Part shown: positions 43,687 to 53,596 of the stretch, piece by piece
Numbering within the stretch: position 1 is the first letter of the stretch
Layout: each line of letters begins with the position of its first letter
DNA from: Calothrix sp. NIES-2100
GTDB taxonomy: Bacteria > Cyanobacteriota > Cyanobacteriia > Cyanobacteriales > Nostocaceae
Assembly: GCF_002368195.1 (NCBI RefSeq)
Contig: NZ_AP018178.1
Span: 7,452,645 to 7,516,644, forward strand
Direction: 5' to 3'
Length of the DNA: 64,000 nt
The notes under the pieces: generated by a model
The model's database searches: none
Seen by the model: the letters and a program-made list of their open reading frames with translations, nothing else
Told to the model about the DNA's origin: nothing
Position numbers and translations under genes: made by a program

Positions 43687-44883
43687 CTATCGCAGTGAAA
43701 TTACCTGGGCGTGACTGGCGAGATTTTCAGTGGCGGTTAAAACTTCTTGTCTTGCCCATTTATCTGCTGCCAAAATGTCATCTAAAGAGGGATTTTGCAA
43801 GTTATCATTTTGATGGCGATCGCACACCCATTCAATACAACGGGGAATATCTAAAAAGCGAATTTTTTCTGATAAAAATAAAGCCACAGCTTGTTCATTG
43901 GCGGCATTCAATACAGCCGGCATGGAACCACCAGCCCTACCCACAGCATAAGCTAGTTGCATACAAGGATACTTTTGATGATCTGGCTCACGGAAGGTTA
44001 AATTGCCAGCTTTCACCAAATCTAAGCGTTCCCAGTCGGTGTAAATGCGATCGGGCCAAGATAAAGCATACAACAACGGTAAGCGCATATCCGGCCAGCC
44101 AAGTTGGGCTAAAACTGAAGTATCTTGCAGTTCAATTAGGGAATGAATAATGCTTTGAGGATGAATGACAATCTCAATTTGTTCATAATCTACGCCAAAG
44201 AGAAAATGCGCCTCAATTACTTCCAAACCCTTATTCATCAAAGTCGCAGAGTCTACGGTAATTTTCCGTCCCATCGACCAGTTAGGATGCTTCAGGGCAT
44301 CAGCAACTGTAACTTCTGCTAACTTTTCTACATCCCAATCTCGGAAAGCACCCCCAGAAGCAGTGAGCAAAATCTTTCTCAAACCACCTTTGGGCACACC
44401 TTGGAGACATTGAAAGATTGCGGAATGCTCGGAATCGGCTGGTAGTAATTTAACACCATGTTTCTCTACTAAAGGTAGAACTACAGGCCCCCCAGCAATC
44501 AGAGTTTCTTTATTCGCCAAGGCAATATCTTTACCCGCTTCAATAGCGGCGATGGTGGGAAGTAATCCCGCACAACCGACGATCCCAGTGACGACTGTTT
44601 CCGCATCACCATAACGCGCAACTTCTATCACTCCAGCTTCACCAGCTAGAAGAATTGGTTGGGGATCAAGGTCTTTGATTGCTTCTTGCAGCGCTGGCAA
44701 TTTATCTTCTAAACAAATGGCTGCTATCTGCGGCCGGAACTGCCGAATTTGCGCAGCCAACATTTCTACATTGCTTCCCGCTGCTAATCCGACAATCCGA
44801 AATTGATCCGGGTACTGGGCGACAATATCTAAAGTCTGAGTACCAATAGAGCCAGTGGAACCAACAAGAGTAATCGCTTTCAC
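43687..44883 (-). CDS. dxr: 1-deoxy-D-xylulose 5-phosphate reductoisomerase
   Basis: 398 residues. N-terminal NADPH site ITLVGSTGSIGTQTLDIV; middle LANKETLIAGGPVVLPLVEK and LPADSEHSAIFQCLQG; catalytic and metal-binding loop LLTASGGAFRDW, NMGRKITVDSATLMNKGLE-like segment (WSMGRKITVDSATLMNKG) and VIHPQSIIHSLIEL. Second enzyme of the MEP isoprenoid pathway, giving 2-C-methyl-D-erythritol 4-phosphate; essential for carotenoid, chlorophyll and quinone tails. Length matches the family. Confidence 0.97.
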   Translation of the reverse strand: MKAITLVGSTGSIGTQTLDIVAQYPDQFRIVGLAAGSNVEMLAAQIRQFRPQIAAICLEDKLPALQEAIKDLDPQPILLAGEAGVIEVARYGDAETVVTGIVGCAGLLPTIAAIEAGKDIALANKETLIAGGPVVLPLVEKHGVKLLPADSEHSAIFQCLQGVPKGGLRKILLTASGGAFRDWDVEKLAEVTVADALKHPNWSMGRKITVDSATLMNKGLEVIEAHFLFGVDYEQIEIVIHPQSIIHSLIELQDTSVLAQLGWPDMRLPLLYALSWPDRIYTDWERLDLVKAGNLTFREPDHQKYPCMQLAYAVGRAGGSMPAVLNAANEQAVALFLSEKIRFLDIPRCIEWVCDRHQNDNLQNPSLDDILAADKWARQEVLTATENLASHAQVISLR

Positions 44884-45034
44884 AATTGTTTAAGATTTAC
44901 ACACAACTCTCACTATAAATTGCTGAGGTCTCTATCTTCAAAGCAAATTTAGAACTTAGTAATACCAATTCTCTATAAATTTGCACTTAATGATTACCCC
45001 TCTTTAACTTGGCGTACTTGGCGTACTTGGTGAA

Positions 45035-45071
45035 GCAGTCCGATCTTGGGGGTTTCCCCATGAGGAACTGC
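45035..45071. repeat. GCAGT...ACTGC bounded element
   Basis: GCAGT (45035-45039) and ACTGC (45067-45071) with GGGGG/CCCC inside. Preceded by a direct repeat GGCGTACTTGGCGTACTTGG near 45010-45030. Related in plan to 12475-12515. The rest of the spacer 44884-45178 shows nothing. Confidence 0.5.
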
Positions 45072-45178
45072 TGAACCCGGAGGGCGGTTCGTCTTTAAAA
45101 AAGAGAGTGCATATTCATGAAGAATTGGTATCAGCAGTTCGGTGCTTCAAAATTCACCGACTTTAGTCCTGACTCACC

Positions 45179-46669
45179 CTATCCACCGGTCTGTTTGATC
45201 ACTTCGTTGATCTGGTCACTTCTGACTGGCTTACAGCCACCTTCTCTTTTATAAATACAGGTATTTCCCCAGCACTGCTGCGATGCATAGCCTGGTTGCT
45301 TTATTGGGTCATTAGCAACAAGATAATTAAAGTTTTCTTTTTGTGTATTGAAATCCTGAGCTTCTTCGATGAAGAACATGGGGACATCACGATGAAGGTA
45401 GGTATAGCCGCCAGATAAAGTCCAATGAATACCCCAAAGACCAACCCCACAAAGCGTTTTTTCCTGACTTAATTTTTGCAAGGCTTTGAGATTGCCAGCT
45501 TCCGTATTCCAATGTGTCCCCTGATTATGATTGCAAAGCGTCTGCCAGCTCAATTCTGTATAGAGATTAAATCGTCCAGCCAAAACAGCAGAAGTCGAAC
45601 CCCAAAGTATAAAGCATAACGATATTGCTACGAGTTTCACCCAATGCGATCGCCACCGTACAAGCCAGTATTTGACAATCTCTGCTGTTCCTAATCCAGC
45701 CAAGATCATGACCATCGGCAATGCGGTATAAATAAAACGGTATTCTTTGTGAGCTAGGATACTGTGAGTCAAAACAACCGCGATCGCTATCCATGCCAAA
45801 ATTGGACTCTGGCGGCTACCGATCATCGCTAAAAGTGCGATCGGTACAATAAAAAAAGACCAACTTTTCAGCAAGTATAAGCAATATTCATACCAGGGTG
45901 ATACCCCATAAATATGGCTTCTTTTCTCAACAATATTCACCCAGAAATTTTTCCAAAAAGATTGGAAGGGGTAATCCCAGGTAAATGCATCCACCATCCC
46001 GAAAATCAGTAAAGGGCCGATAATACCAGCCATCATGGCGAGGTATCTAGTTTTCCAATCTTTGTGCCAACAAATACATACTACTGCGATCGCTACGGCT
46101 GGAAGTAATTGAATGCGTAAACCTAAAGCGCACCCACACAAGCAACCCGCCAAAAATAGGCGAGTCCGAGGCTGAAAAGATTTCCCATGAACACCGAGGT
46201 AAATTCCTGGGAGAAAAAGATGAGTTGCTACCACCTCATTAAAAGCTTTGGGTGCGAAGTAAACAAGCTCAAACCAAATACTGCAAATACCCGCAGTGAT
46301 GACAGCCGTTAACAATCCGCCTGTTCGATGTCCCCAGAGAAAGCCAATAACTACAGTAGTTAAAGAAAGCAGACACAAAAAAACGGCTACACCAGTAACA
46401 TAACCAGTGGAACCATCTCCCATCCAAGCAGTCAGCCGCATAATAACTGCTAGTACTCCGGGAAAAACCCACGATCTGACACCATCTCTAAATTCCCAGC
46501 TGACAATTCCATTACCAAAAGCCAGTCGGTGTGCTGGTTCTTGAGTCTGGAATATCTCGTCAGCCCAAAAAATGTTGGGAAAAGCCAACGCGCAGCCAAC
46601 GCGAAGCAGTAGTGCAAGTAAAATTAGAGTGCTACATATGAGCGTGTTTAACTTAAATTTGCTATTCAT
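45179..46669 (-). CDS. GT22-like (ALG9/PIG-B type) membrane mannosyltransferase
   Basis: 496 residues, about ten hydrophobic helices. The first lumenal/periplasmic loop carries IFWADEIFQTQEPAHRLAFG, the acidic GT-C catalytic loop. Later DAFTWDYPFQSFWKNFWVNI and GVSPWYEYCLYLLKSW, and near the C-terminal helices LAHKEYRFIYTALPM (compare H-K-E-x-R-F in ALG9/PIG-B), place it in family GT22. It would transfer a mannose or similar sugar from a polyprenyl-phosphate donor on the periplasmic face. Acceptor unknown. Start of a cluster of five such membrane proteins. Confidence 0.85.
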   Translation of the reverse strand: MNSKFKLNTLICSTLILLALLLRVGCALAFPNIFWADEIFQTQEPAHRLAFGNGIVSWEFRDGVRSWVFPGVLAVIMRLTAWMGDGSTGYVTGVAVFLCLLSLTTVVIGFLWGHRTGGLLTAVITAGICSIWFELVYFAPKAFNEVVATHLFLPGIYLGVHGKSFQPRTRLFLAGCLCGCALGLRIQLLPAVAIAVVCICWHKDWKTRYLAMMAGIIGPLLIFGMVDAFTWDYPFQSFWKNFWVNIVEKRSHIYGVSPWYEYCLYLLKSWSFFIVPIALLAMIGSRQSPILAWIAIAVVLTHSILAHKEYRFIYTALPMVMILAGLGTAEIVKYWLVRWRSHWVKLVAISLCFILWGSTSAVLAGRFNLYTELSWQTLCNHNQGTHWNTEAGNLKALQKLSQEKTLCGVGLWGIHWTLSGGYTYLHRDVPMFFIEEAQDFNTQKENFNYLVANDPIKQPGYASQQCWGNTCIYKREGGCKPVRSDQINEVIKQTGG

Positions 46670-47015
46670 CTGCTGCTTTGTACGAGAATTTTATCCGGCT
46701 TGCATCATGCTGGAAAGACAAATATTATACCTATCCAAATCGTAGACAAAATCATGAATTGTATGAGCGCTCTTATGAGTGGTCTAGTTTATGGTATTAG
46801 TATTTTGCTATGCTACCTAACCTATAGCAGTCCTAAATCATTGGTGAAAATCTCTATTTCTGATCTCTCTGCGTTCTCTGTCTTGAAAAGTTCTGAGCGC
46901 CGGCTTCCGGCGCTCAGACTTTTCGCTGCGCCTGGTGCGGTTCAATAAAAAAATATTTTTCACAACTCCTACACCGATAGCTATATAACCCTGCATTACA
47001 AACAACTTGACGTTT
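46670..47015. other. Divergent spacer with a strong hairpin
   Basis: About 345 bases; contains the hairpin at 46892-46918. An 82-codon plus-strand ORF overlaps it and is rejected. Confidence 0.45.
46892..46918 (+). terminator. Perfect 12-bp hairpin followed by CTTTT
   Basis: TCTGAGCGCCGG, CTT, CCGGCGCTCAGA, then CTTTT. Looks like a terminator but sits between divergent genes, upstream of both, so it may be a repeat or may end a small transcript. Confidence 0.55.
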
Positions 47016-48182
47016 ATGGCGAAAACTTCAGATAAGACATTATTAAAATCAATCAAATCTTGGTTCAATGATCCAGGTACAAAATATTTAATAGCAGGCA
47101 TGATATTTGCTGTCATCATCCGCTGGGTTTGTGTTCCCAATAAATCTGTTGATTATAAATATTTTTTATCTCCTTGGTATGATTTCATTGCCGATAACGG
47201 TGGCTTTAGCGCTTTAAAATATGGTTTTGCCGATTATACACCCCCCTATCTCTACTGGATTTTGATTGCGGCTACTCTGCTTTCTGGATTGCCAAAAATC
47301 TTAGCTATCAAGCTTTTCGCCATGTCTGTTGACTTTCTTTGTGCCTTTTTAACTTACAAAATTGTCAAATTAAAATACCCCACAGGTAACATGGGAATGT
47401 TAGCTTTTTTGGCAGTTATTTTAAGTCCAACTGTTATTTATAATAGTGCCCTCTGGGGTCAATGTGATGTTATTTATACCACAGGATTAATCGCTTCTAT
47501 TTACTTTCTATCTATTCATAAACAAATTCCCGCCTTGGTAAGTTTTGGCGTAGCGGTTTCTTTTAAATTCCAAGCGATGTTTTTAACACCTCTGTTGTTA
47601 ATTATGGTAGTAAAAAAAAGAATATCTTGGTATTTATTAACTTTGATTCCCTTAGTATATCTAGCTTTGATGCTACCAGCTTGGTTTGCAGGTAGACCAA
47701 TTTCAGAATTGCTCTTAGTCTACTTTAATCAAGCTAATAAATATAAAGAACTAGCTAAAAATTCTCCTAACCTTTATCAATGGATTTCTAATGATTTCTA
47801 TAATATTGTTGTCCCTATTGGTTTAAGTTTAACTGTAGCTGCCATACTGTTATTGGCATATCTTGTTTATAAAAGCAGGCTAGAAATTACTCAAGATAGA
47901 TTAATACATTTGGCGACAATCTCGGTGTTGTTTATGCCATATATCCTCCCCAAAATGCATGAAAGATATTTTTATCCTGCTGACATATTATCAATTATCT
48001 TTGCCTTTTACTTTCCGCAATATCGTTGGGTGGCGATCGCAGTCCAAATGTCTTCATTATTTAGCTACATAGGCACTCATATATATATCCAAATTTTTTC
48101 AATACCTTTAGGTTTTACCCTTTGGTTTATTGTCCGAAATTGTGATATGATTTATCCCAAATTAAAACCGAAAAAAATTTAA
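47016..48182 (+). CDS. GT-C-fold membrane glycosyltransferase (polyprenyl-phosphate-sugar dependent)
   Basis: 388 residues starting at MAKTSDKTLLKS (ATG at 47016); an in-frame TTG three codons earlier is weaker. About ten helices. VDYKYFLSPWYDFIADNGGF with YGFADYTPPYLYWIL, VIYNSALWGQCDVIYTTGLI and PKMHERYFYPADILSIIFAF match bacterial GT-C enzymes annotated as mannosyltransferase/GPI-mannosyltransferase-related. The Asp of VDYKYF and of QCDVIY are likely catalytic or metal residues. Donor and acceptor are unknown. It is followed after 20 bases by the DUF2079 gene. Confidence 0.82.
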   Translation: MAKTSDKTLLKSIKSWFNDPGTKYLIAGMIFAVIIRWVCVPNKSVDYKYFLSPWYDFIADNGGFSALKYGFADYTPPYLYWILIAATLLSGLPKILAIKLFAMSVDFLCAFLTYKIVKLKYPTGNMGMLAFLAVILSPTVIYNSALWGQCDVIYTTGLIASIYFLSIHKQIPALVSFGVAVSFKFQAMFLTPLLLIMVVKKRISWYLLTLIPLVYLALMLPAWFAGRPISELLLVYFNQANKYKELAKNSPNLYQWISNDFYNIVVPIGLSLTVAAILLLAYLVYKSRLEITQDRLIHLATISVLFMPYILPKMHERYFYPADILSIIFAFYFPQYRWVAIAVQMSSLFSYIGTHIYIQIFSIPLGFTLWFIVRNCDMIYPKLKPKKI

Positions 48183-48202
48183 AATCTTAATAATAAATTA
48201 TA

Positions 48203-49594
48203 GTGGAAAAAGCTTTCAAAAAAATTAATATCCTCAGTGTAATTATTGGGATTAGCGCCTGCATTTTATTTATATCCAGCAGCCTGAGACACGAATTATT
48301 TAATTCATCTGGGGATTTAGCATTTTTTGATCAAGGAATTTATTTAATTAGTCAGGGACAAACGCCAATTTCTTCGATCATAGGTTTTCATGCTTTAGCC
48401 GATCATGCTGCTTGGATTTTGTATCCCTTGGCTTTACTGTACAAAATTTATCCTAGTGTTTATTGGCTATTTGCAGTGCAATCTTGTGCTTTGGCTTTAG
48501 GTGCTTTACCTACATATTTACTAGCATTAGAAGCGGGGTTAAAAAAAAGCCAAGCATTAATGGTAAGTGCTGTATATCTCCTCTACCCGGTAGCCTATAA
48601 CAGCAATTTGTGTGATTTTCATCCAGATGTTATTGCTGTACCCGGACTTTTAACAGCAGTGTTAGCAGCGAGAACCAGAAAAGTAGCTTGGTTTATTTTC
48701 AGTATTCTTTTAGTGTTGGGTTGTAAAGCCGTATTATCCCTGACTGTAGTGGCTATGGGAATTTGGCTACTGTTGTTTGAACAGCGACGTTTCTATGGTG
48801 CGATCGCACTTTTTAGCGGTACAGCTTGGTTTGTCATTGCTAATAACTTTATTATCCCCTTTTTTGGAGGAGAAGCAGCATTACTCAACCGCCATCTTTA
48901 TCGCTATAGCTATTTAGGAAACTCGTTTTCTGAGATGGCGCAAATTTTACTATCCCACCCAGAAGTTATTTTTAATAATATTTTTTCATCCATCAATTTA
49001 GAATATTTATTTTTTTTATTAGCTCCTGTTTTCTGGGGTTTAAGACCACAATACATGATACCCTTAATAGGGGCAATTCCTTGTATAGCATTGAATCTTC
49101 TGGCCAATCATCCATCACAAAAAAATCTAGTTTTGCATTACTCATTACCAGCACTACCATTTTTAATCTTAGCTTTAATTGCCAGCCTCGCCAGTGGTAA
49201 AGCATGGTTAAAACAAAACAAAGTAATTATTTTGTGGTCTTTAATTGGATTTTTAGCTTTAGGTAAGTTTGGATTCTTTACCTCAAGATATCTCAAAAAT
49301 ATGGATAATTGGCAAGCCACAAAAGAAGGGATTTCTTTAGTCAAAACTCAAGATAGCGTGTTTACTACAGATATCATTACACCCCATTTAACTCATAGAA
49401 AATTAATTAGTTTTAAATATAATCTTAACGACTTAAATAATTTTCATTATATATTGCTTAATCTTCGTCACCCTGGTTGGGCAGCCAGCACAACAGATTA
49501 TCAGAATTTGATTAATAAATTACAAACTCAGTCAGAGTTTAAATTACAATATCAGCGTGATGATGTCTACTTATTTGTTAAAAAAAGTAACTAG
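48203..49594 (+). CDS. DUF2079 membrane protein
   Basis: 463 residues starting with GTG at 48203. About eight to ten hydrophobic helices. DLAFFDQGIYLISQGQTPIS and IIGFHALADHAAWILYPLAL, then YNSNLCDFHPDVIAVPGLLT, are the DUF2079 pattern, a GT-C-like fold. Probably another polyprenyl-sugar-using enzyme or an assembly factor in the cluster. It shares a likely transcript with the gene 20 bases upstream. Confidence 0.83.
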   Translation: MEKAFKKINILSVIIGISACILFISSSLRHELFNSSGDLAFFDQGIYLISQGQTPISSIIGFHALADHAAWILYPLALLYKIYPSVYWLFAVQSCALALGALPTYLLALEAGLKKSQALMVSAVYLLYPVAYNSNLCDFHPDVIAVPGLLTAVLAARTRKVAWFIFSILLVLGCKAVLSLTVVAMGIWLLLFEQRRFYGAIALFSGTAWFVIANNFIIPFFGGEAALLNRHLYRYSYLGNSFSEMAQILLSHPEVIFNNIFSSINLEYLFFLLAPVFWGLRPQYMIPLIGAIPCIALNLLANHPSQKNLVLHYSLPALPFLILALIASLASGKAWLKQNKVIILWSLIGFLALGKFGFFTSRYLKNMDNWQATKEGISLVKTQDSVFTTDIITPHLTHRKLISFKYNLNDLNNFHYILLNLRHPGWAASTTDYQNLINKLQTQSEFKLQYQRDDVYLFVKKSN

Positions 49595-49615
49595 AATCCA
49601 AGTAGGAATAAGCAC

Positions 49616-51157
49616 TTAGCTAATTGGCGGTGAAACTAAAGTAAAGTTTCCAGATTTACCAAGTACTTTACTACCAGATAAATTTATATTCTGCAAAGTT
49701 ATATCATCTAACAATAAATAAGATTTTTTCGCCAACTTTTCTTGTAAAACTGGTACAGGTGCAGCAGTAACCTTGCAATCGCTATAAAAATCTAAACTGG
49801 GGCGACTATAAGCAAAAGAAGTATAAATTTGTGTTCCTGCTGGTACATTTTCTCGAATTAATGCGGCTACTGGTTTGACTGGGAAAGCTTCGTTTAACTC
49901 CCAAACCCAAGATTGGGAACTTACGAACAGCGCTAAAACTAAATACAGCCCAGAAAATAAAACTAGAATAAAGTGACGATTACGCTGTTTAATTAGCCAT
50001 GAGGTTATACCCATACTAATTGCCAAAACAATACTCATGATAATTAAACTGGGCTGTGGTTCGGCAAGAATAAAGTAAACGCAGCCTCCCAACCCAGCAA
50101 CAGAAAGAACACCAAAGAATACAGCCAAAACTTTACTTTTAAATTTATCTTGCTGCTGCCAAATATTGTTTAATTTTGCGCCAATTGCTAAAGCTAAAAA
50201 GGGATATACAGGCATCACATACCAAGGTAATTTAGTTTTCATCAAGGAAATAATGCCTAAATACATAATTGTGCCGATGAGAATTAAACTACCCCAAAGC
50301 GTCTGGCGTTTTTGCCAACTTAAAGATAAACCTCCTGGTAAAAAGAATAGCCAGGGAAAACTATATTTAAGTATTTCAATTAAATAGTACCAGATTGGTC
50401 CGCTATTACCTTCTACAGCTTGCCCAAGTCTATCTAAAGCTTGGGCTTGAAAATGCACTTTTAAGAAAATATCACCATAATGTTGCCATTGGGTAAGATA
50501 CCAAGCGATCGCCGGGGCATTTCCTAATAACATTCCCACCCATAAATATGGGCTTTTTAATAAAACCAATTGTCTATTTACCAGGATAAATAAACCCGCA
50601 ATTCCTCCCAAAACCAAAACTAATAAGCCTTTAGTCAGAGTAATTAGCCCCAAACAAAAGCCTACACCTAAAGCATACTTTCGATTATGACGCGCCTTTA
50701 ATAGACAAAACAACAACATTAGAAAAAACGTAATTGTCATCCCATCTAACATTGCCAATCTGCCATGACGCACTACTGGTAGCATTGTTAAGTAAACTAA
50801 AGCAGCAAACAATGCTGGTAGGCTTTCTGAAAAAACTAAACGCCCTACTAAGTAAAGTAAAGGTACTCCCAAAGCTGTTAACACTGCACCAGGAAAACGA
50901 GTGGTAAATTCTTGTATTCCTCCAATGTGGTAGCACAGTGCAATTAACCACTGCATCAAAGGTGGTTTTAACCAAAATGGTTCTCCCTGAAGTGTTGGAT
51001 AAAGCCAGTTACCAGTGCGGTAAATTTCTCTAGAGACTATAGCATAAGTACCTTCATCCCAATCTCTTAAGGGTAAATTACCCAAAAATATCAGCCACAA
51101 AACTAGAGAAGCTACTAGCAAGCTGAATAACCATTCTTTGTCTGTGAAGGAACGCAT
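49616..51157 (-). CDS. ArnT-like/GT39 family membrane glycosyltransferase
   Basis: 513 residues, about eleven helices. The first periplasmic loop LPLRDWDEGTYAIVSREIYR with GNWLYPTLQGEPFWLKPPLM is the ArnT/PMT acidic motif (Asp-Glu), followed by FPGAVLTALGVPLLYLVGRL. Such enzymes move a sugar from undecaprenyl phosphate to lipid A or to proteins. The C-terminal periplasmic part is short. Target unknown. Three bases separate it from the 818-residue gene upstream (51161), so the two form an operon. Confidence 0.87.
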   Translation of the reverse strand: MRSFTDKEWLFSLLVASLVLWLIFLGNLPLRDWDEGTYAIVSREIYRTGNWLYPTLQGEPFWLKPPLMQWLIALCYHIGGIQEFTTRFPGAVLTALGVPLLYLVGRLVFSESLPALFAALVYLTMLPVVRHGRLAMLDGMTITFFLMLLFCLLKARHNRKYALGVGFCLGLITLTKGLLVLVLGGIAGLFILVNRQLVLLKSPYLWVGMLLGNAPAIAWYLTQWQHYGDIFLKVHFQAQALDRLGQAVEGNSGPIWYYLIEILKYSFPWLFFLPGGLSLSWQKRQTLWGSLILIGTIMYLGIISLMKTKLPWYVMPVYPFLALAIGAKLNNIWQQQDKFKSKVLAVFFGVLSVAGLGGCVYFILAEPQPSLIIMSIVLAISMGITSWLIKQRNRHFILVLFSGLYLVLALFVSSQSWVWELNEAFPVKPVAALIRENVPAGTQIYTSFAYSRPSLDFYSDCKVTAAPVPVLQEKLAKKSYLLLDDITLQNINLSGSKVLGKSGNFTLVSPPIS

Positions 51158-51160
51158 ATT

Positions 51161-53596
51161 TTAAAAATGAATTAATGGTAAAAATTTCATAATATTTGTC
51201 ACTGTTTTTAAAGTTTTTAACTCAGGTATATTTGGGTTCAATTTTTCTGCGATCGCTAATTTTGGTTCGGCTTGTCTCGGTTGAAAATCGTATAGATAAA
51301 TAAAAGCTAAATAAAGCCATACGTAAGGATTTTTAGCATCATATTTAGTTAATTCTGTTAAATTTTGGATTAATTCGGGAACTTGGCGCTGTAACAGTTC
51401 TGCTAGGAGTAGAGTATAACGCCAATTGAGGTTATTTGGTTCGTTTTGCAGGCGATAATTAGCTGCTAATTCAATTTGTTTTAAATAATCTTGGGTAGGA
51501 TCGTATTGATTGAAATTATCTATCTGGACAAATATATTATCTAACTTCCCTTTTTGTAACTCTAATCCTAATTGTGACATTCGGGAAACTAAGTCTAATG
51601 CTGGTGCTTTTTCTATTTTCCCCTTATCTGTTACAGTTACAGTAGTGTTGGGAATATTGAAAGGTGTAACTTTGCCATTTCTTCTATCTAAATACTGTGC
51701 AGAAAGTTGGTATTTTCCTAGCGGTAAACTTTGGGGTATAAATGTAGAGATAGTTTCAGTTACCTGAAAACTACCTTGGGGATGGCATTTTAACCCACAA
51801 TATAAATTACCCAAAGCAATGGCATGATCGTGATACCAAGAAGACTGCTCATTCTGCCATTTTAATAGTAATAAGCCATTTTGCAGATCATCCCACGACC
51901 CTATTATTTGATAACTAACAGAGTTATTTTGAGCGACTATTAATTGATTAGCAGTTATTACTGGCTTGAAACTAATTGCAGAATTAGTATTATTTACTTG
52001 CTCAATGACTACAGCAGGATTGACTCTTTGATATAATCGTAATTTATCTTTACTCGGTAATATCCACTCATCCTGTAATTTCAAATCTGGAGAAGATTCT
52101 ACTAAAGATTTTAATTTGCGTTTAGTTTCTCCCCTTTCTCCTGGTTCATCTGGTTCATTATCTTTAGTCACATACCAAGAAAAATACTCTAAATCTTGTT
52201 CTATTTGAGATAATTTAGTCGTTAGTTTCCTGCCATACACCCGAAAATCTGCTAAGGTACCAAAATAATCTAAAGTAAACTCATTAACTTGAGGTGTAGA
52301 AACTGGAATCACACCTAAAGTTGACCTTAAATATGGATTTGTTTGATGAATTTTCTTTATTAATTGAGCCAGAGGATATCTTTTACCTTCATCATTTGGT
52401 AAATGTCTCCCTCCCCATCCTTGAATTAGGGGTAAGGGAAATAAATTATTGAGTAATATTATGCCGCTTAAGCTAATAGCTATGAATCTAATTTTATCAA
52501 AATTTTGATTTTCAATTAAATTAAAGCAGTAAGACAAAATTAAACTAATTATGGGAAATAAAGGTAAAATAAATCTCACATCTTTATTTGTACCTAGGGA
52601 ACAAATAATATAGCTACTTACCAAGAAAATTATTAACCAATTTATGCCTGATGTATTCCACTTGGCTATTAGTACATCTCTAGAAAATTTATGTTTAACC
52701 AAATAAACTAATAAAATCCCTAGACTCACAAATAATATCGGCAAACCAATAGTTTCTGGTATCATTTGCGGATAAACTAACCATCCAGCAATAGTAGTAG
52801 GTGGTGGATCTCCCTCAGCTTTACCGACATTGTTAGCATTGATTGCAGAGGTAATAATCGTTAACCAATTTAAACTGTACCAAGAACCACAAATTAACCA
52901 AGCTAAAATTAAAGATAAACCTGTTTGCAGTAGCTTAGTATATTTACGTTGTCTGATAAAGCTGATTAATGCCAAAACTGAAGGAATTAAAATAAAAATA
53001 AACCCTGTAGGTTTAGCAAGCATGATTAACCCTATACCTAAACCAAAAACTAGGGTTAATATCCATGATATAAAACCACGATAACAATCTTTCCAAATTG
53101 TTAATATGGTGAAAGTGAATGTAACAATTGCCGTTAAACCATAATCTAATAAATAATCTGTTCGCATAATTCCCAGTATGGGAAATAACAGGCAAAATAA
53201 GCTGGCAGTGATACCTATTTTTCGGTTATTAAATAAATAATTACCTAAATGATATACGCAGATAATAATGATCGCACTATATATTAAATTAACTAAACTC
53301 GCTTGATCGTATCCCCTGCCAAACAAAAACAAAAACGGGACTGTACAAATATATATAAAAGGAGAGCGATAACTAGGTGTTAGTTGCCACAAAGATAACC
53401 ACCAGTCACCTGAGAAAATATGGAAATTTTGAAAAATTCGATAATGATGGAATGCTGTTGTTAAATGTGCGCTTTGATCGTAGGATGGAATCGATTCATC
53501 TAAGAAAAACCACAATCTATCTATAACTAATCCTACGAACCAAATTATTAATAGTATTATATAATCCTTCGGAAGTTTATTATTTGAATAAGTCAT
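51161..53596 (-). CDS. GT39-like membrane protein with C-terminal periplasmic/TPR region
   Basis: About 811 residues from the ATG at 53596; a TTG at 53617 would add seven residues and is less likely. The first half is polytopic, with the acidic loop SYDQSAHLTTAFHHYRIFQN, YRSPFIYICTVPFLFLFGRG and ILPLFPIISLILSYCF. The second half is soluble: VTANQ-type beta segments (residues about 520-660, FKPVITANQLIVAQNNSVSY, QSLPLGKYQLSAQYLDRRNG) and then TPR-like helices (about 680-800, RYTLLLAELLQRQVPELIQN, PYVWLYLAFIYLYDFQPRQA). A sugar transferase or ligase with an assembly platform is inferred. First gene of a leftward two-gene unit. Confidence 0.82.
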   Translation of the reverse strand: MTYSNNKLPKDYIILLIIWFVGLVIDRLWFFLDESIPSYDQSAHLTTAFHHYRIFQNFHIFSGDWWLSLWQLTPSYRSPFIYICTVPFLFLFGRGYDQASLVNLIYSAIIIICVYHLGNYLFNNRKIGITASLFCLLFPILGIMRTDYLLDYGLTAIVTFTFTILTIWKDCYRGFISWILTLVFGLGIGLIMLAKPTGFIFILIPSVLALISFIRQRKYTKLLQTGLSLILAWLICGSWYSLNWLTIITSAINANNVGKAEGDPPPTTIAGWLVYPQMIPETIGLPILFVSLGILLVYLVKHKFSRDVLIAKWNTSGINWLIIFLVSSYIICSLGTNKDVRFILPLFPIISLILSYCFNLIENQNFDKIRFIAISLSGIILLNNLFPLPLIQGWGGRHLPNDEGKRYPLAQLIKKIHQTNPYLRSTLGVIPVSTPQVNEFTLDYFGTLADFRVYGRKLTTKLSQIEQDLEYFSWYVTKDNEPDEPGERGETKRKLKSLVESSPDLKLQDEWILPSKDKLRLYQRVNPAVVIEQVNNTNSAISFKPVITANQLIVAQNNSVSYQIIGSWDDLQNGLLLLKWQNEQSSWYHDHAIALGNLYCGLKCHPQGSFQVTETISTFIPQSLPLGKYQLSAQYLDRRNGKVTPFNIPNTTVTVTDKGKIEKAPALDLVSRMSQLGLELQKGKLDNIFVQIDNFNQYDPTQDYLKQIELAANYRLQNEPNNLNWRYTLLLAELLQRQVPELIQNLTELTKYDAKNPYVWLYLAFIYLYDFQPRQAEPKLAIAEKLNPNIPELKTLKTVTNIMKFLPLIHF

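Noticed and set aside
43695..44150. 151-residue plus-strand ORF opposite dxr
   Set aside because: Lies wholly on the antisense strand of a clear dxr gene and shows no family features.
46700..46948. 82-residue plus-strand ORF
   Set aside because: Runs through a perfect hairpin and spacer repeat; no coding character.
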